Shown here: positions 1 through 6,648 of the stretch, piece by piece
Layout: each line of letters opens with the position of its first letter
Numbering within the stretch: position 1 is the first letter of the stretch
Made by a program: the position numbers and the translations under genes
Origin: Trachipleistophora hominis
Taxonomy: Eukaryota; Microsporidia; Pleistophoridae
Assembly: GCA_000316135.1 (NCBI GenBank)
Contig: JH993888.1
Location: forward strand, 24,236-39,727
Length of the DNA: 15,492 nucleotides
Reading direction: 5' to 3'
Notes under the pieces: generated by a model
What the model was told of the DNA's origin: nothing
What the model saw: the letters and a program-made list of their open reading frames with translations, nothing else
The model's database searches: none

Positions 1-353
1 GCGCTGAACATTCATAACGAGAATATTTCAAAGTATATCTCGTCTTTATTCGTCAATTAAGGCTAATAAATGTTGTATGTATGATAAGTGGTGGTTAAAC
101 ATATTCATAGTTATAAAAGGCTTATTAATCATTATAGAGTAAATCGTTAAAGATACTGTATAGAAACATTTAAAGCTCGTTTTTATACGTTTATGATGGT
201 TTTCGGGAGCATTTATTATCTACTTACTTACACAACGTTTCAATCCAAATCATACGAACACCGAGTTGATACACAATATCCATGGTATCTGTAACCGTAT
301 CTTTTCTTTGTTCATAACAAAAATGAAAAATATTGTTATACTAGCTGCGCTAT

Positions 354-370
354 TCCGTTTATAAAACGGA
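354..370. repeat. Short perfect hairpin
   Basis: Arms TCCGTTT (354-360) and AAACGGA (364-370) are perfect reverse complements around a 3-base loop ATA. No gene borders it closely. It could be a protein-binding site or chance in AT-rich DNA. Confidence 0.5.
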
Positions 371-741
371 GATATAAATTAGAATACCTTCGATAGGGCT
401 TGTCCGTCTTTGTTCTTAATTTTATTTTAAATCGACCATTTTTCCTTCATCCGAACTTTTCATGAAAGGTTAGAAAATTAATTTTCAGCCGGCATAAAAC
501 AATAAATCCAAACGTCAATCGTAAATGACTGCTGAGTGAATTTCAGAAGCTGAGAACTTTATAACAACATATAAATTGTCAATAGCAACGAAAATATGAA
601 ATAATATTTTTTGATTTTTTGCCGAACTGACCAATCAGGTTGCAGGTTGTCTTTTTATCATAATGATGATTAATCGTAATTAATAAAAAAGATTACATTC
701 GATTAATTTTTAGCCGTGGAAACAGGAAATACTTTCTGATG

Positions 742-759
742 AACCGCTGATCAACGGTT
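742..759. repeat. Near-perfect 18-bp palindrome centred on TGATCA
   Basis: AACCGCTGATCAACGGTT is self-complementary except for one mismatched pair (bases 747 and 754). Six bases later lies a second, perfect palindrome (766-779). Function unknown; a dimeric DNA-binding protein site is one possibility. Confidence 0.5.
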
Positions 760-765
760 TCGTAG

Positions 766-779
766 AATCAAATTTGATT
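766..779. repeat. Perfect 14-bp palindrome
   Basis: AATCAAATTTGATT is fully self-complementary and sits six bases after the 742-759 palindrome. The composition is AT-rich, so chance is not excluded for this element alone. Confidence 0.5.
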
Positions 780-1241
780 GAAATCAAATATGCCCGTTCC
801 AATGTCCAATATAACATTTTGATATATTAAAATATGTAATATTACGTATATCCATTAATTCCGCAGGTTATATCAGTAAACCACGGATTATAATCAATTC
901 GTGCTCATATAACGATAGTTTATTTAAAATAATAAACCTGCAATCACAATCTCTAAAAGATAGACGAGCACGTGAAAGGTTAATTAATAGTTACACGCTT
1001 TTTACAAGAAGATAGTCCATAATTTTAACTTTTAAAGATGGTACTATATCAAAAATAGTAAATTTGCCCAGTTTTTTGAACGAATTAGCTGTTTACTTCA
1101 AATTTATTGGCCAGATGATCAATCACTTTTAATCAATTTTAGAGCAACAAGTACTTTTTTAGGAAAAATTTTTACAAATTTTTTATTTCCACCATTCCAA
1201 CCTCACCGATAAGTCCCTCAAAACAAAATACCACAGCCCAC

Positions 1242-1317
1242 TTATAGCCCAACAGCCTCCTTTCGTAATTTACTCAATCATCCTCTCTTCTTAATCTAGA
1301 AAAATAAAAAGCCCTCC
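1242..1317 (+). promoter_or_regulatory. Probable ADA2 promoter zone (TTATAGCCC and CCCTCC)
   Basis: TTATAGCCC at 1242-1250 is followed by CCTCC, resembling the TTATATAACCCGTCCTC core repeated before the polymerase gene in this window. CCCTCC at 1312-1317 lies 26 bases before the ADA2 ATG. C-rich start-proximal motifs are reported in microsporidia; assigning promoter function here is inference. Confidence 0.35.
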
Positions 1318-1343
1318 ACAAAAACAGTATTATACTATCAGAC

Positions 1344-2351
1344 ATGACAGTAACTAATTTTGAGAGTAGCCGTAAGATCATTATACTGTGTGATTGCTGC
1401 TTTCAGGAAATAACGAACTACACGCGTATAAAATGCGAGTGCGGCATTGATATGTGTGTGCTGTGTTATTTTCACCAGAAAACGGCCAAGAATCACACTG
1501 TCACGCACCGGTACTATGCGATTGAGCCTTTGAACTACACCCTGATAGAGAGCAGTTGGACGGCTCTCGAGGAGCTCATATTCTTTGAGATGCTGATACA
1601 GCATGGCCTGGGCAACTGGACAGAAATTGCGCTTAACCTGAAGACTAAGAGCTCGCAGGAAATTGAGAGCCATTTTTACAAGGTGTTCGGAATAAACATC
1701 AACAAGGAATACGACAGTGACACGATTATATCGGAGCCTTCCAATCCCAACTACCACTACGTGAGCGTGTACGCACCAAAGAGAAAAGACTTTGATTTTG
1801 AGGACGAGTACGAATACGAAATGAATCTCAAGTCGCTGGACGTAGGGGAAAACGAAATCGTGAAGAATTTTCTTCTGGATGCGTACAAGAATCTTCTTGT
1901 TCTCCGGAAGTACAAGCGGATGATAATACTGGAGAAGGGACTGACACGGGTGCAGGAAATAAAGGCGAGCAAGGATGGCACAGATAGCGGCCTGTTCTAC
2001 AAGGTAGCACCGCTTGCACAGTTCATTTCAAAAAAGGATTTTAATCTTTTTCTCGCTGGTCTTTCAATCGAAAAGTATCTTTTGGATTACAAAGGAGTTA
2101 ACAAGCGGGTAAAACACGATTTCTTTGAGATTGAACGGCTGCGCATGAACATTTTGCAGCCCTCTGAAAGGGAACTGTGCCGCAGGCTTAAAATTACGTA
2201 CGGTTCGTATATGAAGCTGAAAAGATATGCAGTGTTGGAGCAGATCAGGACTAAAAATGTTAGCGTTAAGGCACTGGGCAGAATTGTAAAGGGCAGTGAC
2301 AGCCGAGTGGGGATATTGCACAGCTTTTTTAAGAAGAACGGATGGATCTGA
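1344..2351 (+). CDS. ADA2: ADA2-like transcriptional adaptor (ZZ, SANT, SWIRM)
   Basis: Nuclear adaptor that binds and stimulates the Gcn5 histone acetyltransferase in SAGA-type coactivator complexes. The 335-aa product shows the ADA2 domain order. A ZZ zinc finger lies at about residues 14-57, with Cys16, Cys19, Cys31, Cys33, Cys38, Cys41, His51 and His55 as likely zinc ligands. A SANT domain follows at about 69-117, with its tryptophans at 72 and 92. The ADA2-specific middle segment (about 147-200) contains the acidic DFDFEDEYEYE stretch. A C-terminal SWIRM domain (about 255-335) holds LQPSERELCRRL and ends FFKKNGWI. It is about 100 aa shorter than yeast ADA2, as expected in a reduced genome. 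The start fits because the zinc finger begins 15 residues in. It is convergent with the unrecognised gene at 3263-4990. Family assignment is firm; which paralogue (ADA2a or ADA2b type) is not resolvable by eye. Confidence 0.92.
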   Translation: MTVTNFESSRKIIILCDCCFQEITNYTRIKCECGIDMCVLCYFHQKTAKNHTVTHRYYAIEPLNYTLIESSWTALEELIFFEMLIQHGLGNWTEIALNLKTKSSQEIESHFYKVFGININKEYDSDTIISEPSNPNYHYVSVYAPKRKDFDFEDEYEYEMNLKSLDVGENEIVKNFLLDAYKNLLVLRKYKRMIILEKGLTRVQEIKASKDGTDSGLFYKVAPLAQFISKKDFNLFLAGLSIEKYLLDYKGVNKRVKHDFFEIERLRMNILQPSERELCRRLKITYGSYMKLKRYAVLEQIRTKNVSVKALGRIVKGSDSRVGILHSFFKKNGWI

Positions 2352-3262
2352 TTGATGTGATTGTAATTTATTGTGATACGCGATGTGCTGTCTCATTTGA
2401 TAAATTTATCCTAAAATTGTGGAATAGCGGTGTAAAGCGTAATAAATGCTTTCACCATGTACCGAATAATAAATATATTGCTTACTTTACTTGTTGTACT
2501 GTTTTAGGAATGGTAGATTGTTACGTACAGCTGCACACTCTCTAAGACAAGTCTTTCACCCGTATTTACTCTTTACGTAGATTAATATCTTTATAAGCAA
2601 TGCTGTGTTTGTATGATATGAGTGTAGCGTAGGTGTGGATGAATGTCCGTTCAGGTTTTTATTCTGCTAAAGCAACGAAACTAAGATTTCATTATCAGTG
2701 GTTCAAAACATAAAATTTGTTGTTTCAGCGTATACAACACGGTAATTGCTTAAATCCCTGTGTTGGACATAACTAAGGACGTAATCTACGATATCAGTGC
2801 TTGTAGTTAGTCTGGTGTATTAATTAATGTAGAATATTTTCTTTTCTAAAAGTTATTTATTTATCATTTTACCACATATCATCCAATTTAAGAGACTCTT
2901 CTAATCTCCTGAGACTAACCATCACAAGAAAATATAGTTTTTGGAGGAGGAACAGCGTAGTGAAACGTACTTTTGTTTAAAGACCGGCGTAGAGGTTGTA
3001 TGAGAAGGACGTTTATTCTATAGAACATTTAGACGGGGATGCACAGCATGTACTACGACAGTAGTGATAAACGAATTTAATAAACAACTGATTCTAAATC
3101 CTATTCTAACTGTAAGTACAATCAAAATAAACACTTGGTAATTAAATTAATCTAAGTGGTGCGTTAGAACGTGCCGTTGGCATTGATCAATTGGCAGACG
3201 TTTCATTAAAATTACATCCAATCGTATGCAGTCCTCGTATCTTAAACATTATTTTCTTACGA
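2352..3262. other. Non-coding region between convergent genes
   Basis: This 0.9-kb AT-rich spacer separates the 3' ends of ADA2 (+) and the 575-aa gene (-). AATAAA hexamers near 2440-2470 could serve ADA2. ACGTTTATT at 3009-3017 reads AATAAACGT on the minus strand, a motif that recurs downstream of two other minus-strand genes, and TTCTATAGAA directly beside it is a 10-bp palindrome. A 67-codon ORF at 2342-2545 has no recognisable features and overlaps the ADA2 end, so I do not call it. Confidence 0.55.
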
Positions 3263-4990
3263 TCAGAAACTTAAGCCTTTGTCCTTGAGCACGCTGTACT
3301 TCCTGTCAATCTGGCACCGTTCTAAATAGCTGTTGACTATTCCCTCGTTATCTCTTAGAACGCCCATCAAGTTCAGCATCTTCTTATCCTTTACGTTCTC
3401 TCTAGCGCATCCCTTTCTTTTCTTCTTCTTTTCCTCGCCGGTACGGCCTGTAAAGAGTTTAAAATACGTTTTAACAAACTTATCAACAAATTTTTTAAGT
3501 TTTTCCGTATCATTAACCGTTAATGAAAGTATAATGCCGTTCAAATCGGTACTATCCGTGCCATTTATCCTAGAATTTAGAAATGTGTTGAACTCGTTGA
3601 TAATATCCTGTAGACACTCAACAAGTGCCATATAAATTTGGTATAAGAACTCCATTTTGATTTTGCTGACCAGCAGGCCTAAAAATTCGATGATAGCCAT
3701 AAAGCGCGCGTAATTAACATCAAAGTATTTGTAAATATTTAAGAAATGGTCCACCAGCAATTTCGTACTGTGAAAGGAATCGCTGTTAAAAATGAGAAAG
3801 GTTGAAAAATCGTCAAAACAGCGGCTACTTCTAACGGCATGCTGGTTGATAACCATCTTCATTCTGTCGTCTTGCACACTGCTAACCGCCTCATTATCTA
3901 GGAATGCACTCATTTCGTCCAACAGCGCATCGATGAGCCGGTAATTCATCGAAAGTACGTGAAAGAAATCAAGCACAACGTACAAAATCTTTTTCTGAAT
4001 CTTTGGTGCCAATTTGTTGGTGTAGAACAGAAAGATGAATTTTATGATCTGCCGGACATCCGTTAAGCTGTAAAGCACTGTATCGCGGAGAAACACGTTT
4101 TTCAAAAAATGTACGTGTTGTTCGTGGGGGAGCGTCTTGATGGTGATGTTCAGGTTCTTCTGGAAGTAATAGAAAATTTCAAAGTCTATTTTATCTCTCC
4201 GCAGGTACATCGTGTAGCACGAATTGAAGAATTTGCTGTCAGAACTGGCCGTTTTCTCACTTTTAATCCTGTTCACAAACAATTTAACGATTATCTTGTC
4301 GAGAAAGTGGTCATGTACAGGCTTTATATCGCAGTGGTATCTGCTAACAATCTTTGTATCGAGCAGGTAACTCATTTTCTTCGTTTTGAGGTAAAGTTTG
4401 TCTTTAATTCGCTTGATATCATTGGTATACTCCGCGTTTTTTATCTTGCTGACGTAGAAATACCCGAGAAACAGTACGTAGTAAAACTTTTTTTTCTCTT
4501 CCTTTGAGTAATCTGCAGGATCATCAGCCATTTTGCACAAAAACCTCACAATCTGGCGATCGATGTGGTCGTGGCTAAGGATGACCAGAAAAACGTTTAG
4601 ATCAAATTCTTTGATGCTGAAATGGTACTCGCCCAAATCAATGATCCGTGTAAACGTGAGATAAACACCAAAATATTCTTTTAAGTCAAAACAGGTGTTG
4701 TTGTGCAGGTTGTATAAAACGCCACTACATGACATGCCAATATTTTCAACTTTTTCGGATATTTCCTTTCTTTTGATATTTTCTGCCGCACATTCACGTG
4801 CTATAGAACTATCAACGAATCCTATTCTATTTGCGTAATACGCGTGTAAGCGGTTAATAGTTGTGGTCGTTGGTGCCTCTTTGTTATCGTCAGGTTTAGC
4901 GCTCTTTCTAATTTTCAACTTATTTTCAGTTTCTCTTACAAATTCTTTGACAAGCTTTCTATTTCTTTCTATGGTTCTTAAATTTAACAT
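3263..4990 (-). CDS. Hypothetical helical, lysine-rich protein
   Basis: I do not recognise this 575-aa protein. It is mostly predicted-helical by eye, rich in Phe, Lys, Ile and Asp, with no signal peptide and no convincing membrane span. The basic N-terminus (about residues 8-32) and the run of Lys/Arg at about 519-538 (EEKKKKRKG and after) look like nuclear or nucleolar localisation signals. The central part (about 100-460) consists of repeated amphipathic helices reminiscent of HEAT/ARM or MIF4G-like scaffolds, but no family signature is visible. A ribosome-assembly scaffold is conceivable and is a guess. The ATG at 4990 is supported by TTATACCCCC ending 20 bases upstream. It diverges from the ribosomal protein gene across a 588-bp spacer holding a 43-bp tandem repeat. 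That it is a real gene is well supported by length and by the lack of a competing frame. Confidence 0.8.
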   Translation of the reverse strand: MLNLRTIERNRKLVKEFVRETENKLKIRKSAKPDDNKEAPTTTTINRLHAYYANRIGFVDSSIARECAAENIKRKEISEKVENIGMSCSGVLYNLHNNTCFDLKEYFGVYLTFTRIIDLGEYHFSIKEFDLNVFLVILSHDHIDRQIVRFLCKMADDPADYSKEEKKKFYYVLFLGYFYVSKIKNAEYTNDIKRIKDKLYLKTKKMSYLLDTKIVSRYHCDIKPVHDHFLDKIIVKLFVNRIKSEKTASSDSKFFNSCYTMYLRRDKIDFEIFYYFQKNLNITIKTLPHEQHVHFLKNVFLRDTVLYSLTDVRQIIKFIFLFYTNKLAPKIQKKILYVVLDFFHVLSMNYRLIDALLDEMSAFLDNEAVSSVQDDRMKMVINQHAVRSSRCFDDFSTFLIFNSDSFHSTKLLVDHFLNIYKYFDVNYARFMAIIEFLGLLVSKIKMEFLYQIYMALVECLQDIINEFNTFLNSRINGTDSTDLNGIILSLTVNDTEKLKKFVDKFVKTYFKLFTGRTGEEKKKKRKGCARENVKDKKMLNLMGVLRDNEGIVNSYLERCQIDRKYSVLKDKGLSF

Positions 4991-5010
4991 TAGGAGGTTT
5001 GTGGCGTTAA

Positions 5011-5020
5011 GGGGGTATAA
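5011..5020 (-). promoter_or_regulatory. TATA-plus-CCCCC element before the 575-aa gene
   Basis: On the minus strand this reads TTATACCCCC and ends 20 bases before the ATG at 4990. It resembles the TTATATAACCCG core of the polymerase upstream array and TTATAGCCC before ADA2. Its role as a core promoter is inferred from position and resemblance. Confidence 0.35.
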
Positions 5021-5034
5021 ATGCGGCTTTGGAT

Positions 5035-5149
5035 GAACACCTGCGTAGAAATAGAAAATGATGGTAACGTTCTATACGAACATCTGCGTAGAAATAGAAA
5101 ATGATGGTAATGTTCTATACGAACACCTGCGTAGAAATATAAAATGATG
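5035..5149. repeat. 43-bp tandem repeat, about 2.7 copies
   Basis: Copies begin at 5035, 5078 and 5121, each with GAACAYCTGCGTAGAAAT. The first two differ at only two positions; the third is truncated after about 29 bases. Each junction contains GTTC-TATAC-GAAC, a short inverted repeat. The array starts 45 bases upstream of the minus-strand ATG at 4990, so it could influence that gene or the divergent ribosomal protein gene. Near-identity of the copies points to recent duplication. Confidence 0.9.
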
Positions 5150-5570
5150 TGTAAGACTCATTCATTGGTTATAGATTGATAACACCGTATCATTTCATAC
5201 AGCAATATCATCAGGATGTATGCAGATCGCTGTTTGTAACGTAGAATGTTAAAAATGGTTATTAAAGATAAAGCTCGTCTTTCTACAGCGGTATCGGTCA
5301 ACGTACCCTAAGGTTCGCATCAACAACCGTAATGTAATTGATTTACACTCATAGCTGCAATTCTCGTTTATCTATCGATACGTCATCGTATGTCCTTATA
5401 TCTGTGGTTTTTGAAGGTCCTAAGAAACGTAAAAATTGTTTTTTAACGAGTCTTCTCTCTTGGTACTAATTACTTGTCCCGTTTTGATACGAAATCTGCA
5501 TCTATACACGGCATCACAGCCTTTCCATCATTCTCTTTAATTCAGAATTATTAAAAATTTTTTGTTCTTG

Positions 5571-5575
5571 CCCTC
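5571..5575 (+). promoter_or_regulatory. CCCTC start-proximal motif of the S0 gene
   Basis: CCCTC lies three bases before the ATG at 5579, after a T-rich tract. Such CCC motifs right before the start codon are reported for highly expressed microsporidian genes, ribosomal proteins included. It supports the chosen start and implies a very short 5' leader. Confidence 0.45.
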
Positions 5576-5578
5576 AGA

Positions 5579-6304
5579 ATGTCGCAAAATATGATCAAAA
5601 AGCCTTCGTCTAAAGTTGTGACCGCCCTCTTGCAGTGCTGCTGCCATCTTGGCGGCATACAGGCAAATATCCAAATGAGGGACTACATATTTGGCACCAG
5701 ACCAGGTGATAAGATTAACATCATCGATATTCAGAAGATGTGGGACAAGATGGTGCTTGCAGCCAGGCTATTCCTGAGCATCAAGGACACGAAGAGCATC
5801 ATGGTGGTGTCCAACAAGGACTTTGGCAGGAAGGCGGTGCTGAAATTCTGCGAGGCAACGGGCGCTACCCCCATAACCGGTCGGTTCATACCCGGCGGTT
5901 TCTCAAACTTTGAAATAAAAAATGTGCGCGAGCCTCGTCTGCTGATAGCCGCAGATGCATTTTCTGACAGACAAACGATTGAAGAGGCTGCAAAGGCACG
6001 GGCACCCGTAATCGCATTCTGTAACACTGATAACAGCCTTTCGTACGTTGATGTTGGTATTGCGATGAACAATCGATCGGCCAGTGCGCTTGGTGCTGGT
6101 TTTTATTTGCTCGGCAAGATTATCAATCACATAAAACGTGGCGATGAGATTGACGATAACCTGCGAGATGGGATAGAGAGCTACATTTACAGGGATGCTG
6201 ACGAACTTAACAGTCTATACCAGGAGGCGAAGAGGGAGAAAGAAGGTGAGATATGCATGCAGGAGGAGCCTAAGAACGAGGAAGTGAGCGTTAATGAGGA
6301 GTAA
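5579..6304 (+). CDS. RPS0: Small-subunit ribosomal protein S0 / SA (uS2)
   Basis: Component of the 40S ribosomal subunit, needed for 18S rRNA maturation and placed near the mRNA exit in eukaryotic ribosomes. The 241-aa product covers the whole uS2 domain. Features include HLGG near residue 23, YIFGTRPGD at about 36-44, the diagnostic TGATPITGRFIPGGFSN block at 94-110, REPRLLIAADAFSD at 117-130, and AFCNTDNSLSYVDVGIAMNN at 146-165. The C-terminal tail (about 210-241) is Glu-rich, like the acidic tail of eukaryotic S0/SA proteins, but shorter than the animal SA extension. The start is supported by CCCTC three bases upstream; Met5 is a less likely alternative. Three consecutive Cys residues at 20-22 are unusual for the family. 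It converges with the trehalose phosphorylase gene downstream. Confidence 0.96.
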   Translation: MSQNMIKKPSSKVVTALLQCCCHLGGIQANIQMRDYIFGTRPGDKINIIDIQKMWDKMVLAARLFLSIKDTKSIMVVSNKDFGRKAVLKFCEATGATPITGRFIPGGFSNFEIKNVREPRLLIAADAFSDRQTIEEAAKARAPVIAFCNTDNSLSYVDVGIAMNNRSASALGAGFYLLGKIINHIKRGDEIDDNLRDGIESYIYRDADELNSLYQEAKREKEGEICMQEEPKNEEVSVNEE

Positions 6305-6648
6305 ATTTATACTTTTAATTATTTTTAATCTAAGGTTGAACGGGTCTGTGAAGACACGGTTGATACTGGTGGAGGACGAGTTGGGCGTATTTTTATTATC
6401 TAAAGGCTCTTCCTGCCAACGTACGGTTCGTTAAGGCTTAAACAGCAAATTCTGAAAAGTTTCCTATTTATTACTCCTGGACCACGTTCTAAGACCGGCT
6501 TGTCAAACCATTGTTAACGTAATAGATGCTTTAACACGTGTAACACGTATCTCTACACGTCTTATTAGAAAGGCTCTCATCGTATAAAGCCTGTTTCACA
6601 GTTTGCAATTACTAAATTTTTATTTACGGTAACTTCGTTGCCTTGCAT
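6305..6648. other. Spacer between convergent S0 and trehalose phosphorylase genes
   Basis: This 344-bp spacer should contain both 3' ends. On the minus strand AATAAA occurs about 25-30 bases beyond the phosphorylase stop, a plausible poly(A) signal. ACACGT occurs three times at about 10-base spacing (6534, 6544, 6555). No gene is visible. Confidence 0.5.

Larger units (their letters stand above)
1..1343. other. Non-coding region upstream of ADA2
   Basis: This AT-rich stretch has no ORF I would call a gene. I scanned both strands for tRNA T-arm (B-box) motifs and saw none with a matching stem. It holds a 7-bp hairpin at 354-370 and a pair of palindromes at 742-759 and 766-779, listed separately. 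From about 1185 to 1330 the composition shifts to C/T-rich on the plus strand, consistent with the promoter of the downstream gene. The first bases may belong to the flank of a gene outside the window. Confidence 0.6.
4991..5578. other. Divergent intergenic promoter region
   Basis: This 588-bp spacer lies between the start of the 575-aa gene (-) and the start of ribosomal protein S0 (+), so it must hold both promoters. It contains a 43-bp tandem repeat (5035-5149) and CCC-type motifs next to each start. I see no gene in it. Confidence 0.6.

Noticed and set aside
232..250. Possible tRNA T-arm at TTTCAATCC
   Set aside because: The flanking bases do not form the T-stem, and no acceptor or anticodon arm can be drawn around it.
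2342..2545. A 67-codon ORF overlapping the end of ADA2
   Set aside because: No recognisable feature, overlap with a firm gene, and composition like the surrounding spacer.
4109..4507. A 132-codon plus-strand ORF inside the 575-aa gene
   Set aside because: Shadow of the longer minus-strand gene, without domain or start-proximal motif.
5540..5579. T-rich tract ending in CCCTCAG before the S0 ATG, resembling a 3' splice site
   Set aside because: The ORF already gives a complete uS2 N-terminus from the ATG, and no upstream coding exon with a donor site is visible; the CCC start motif explains it better.
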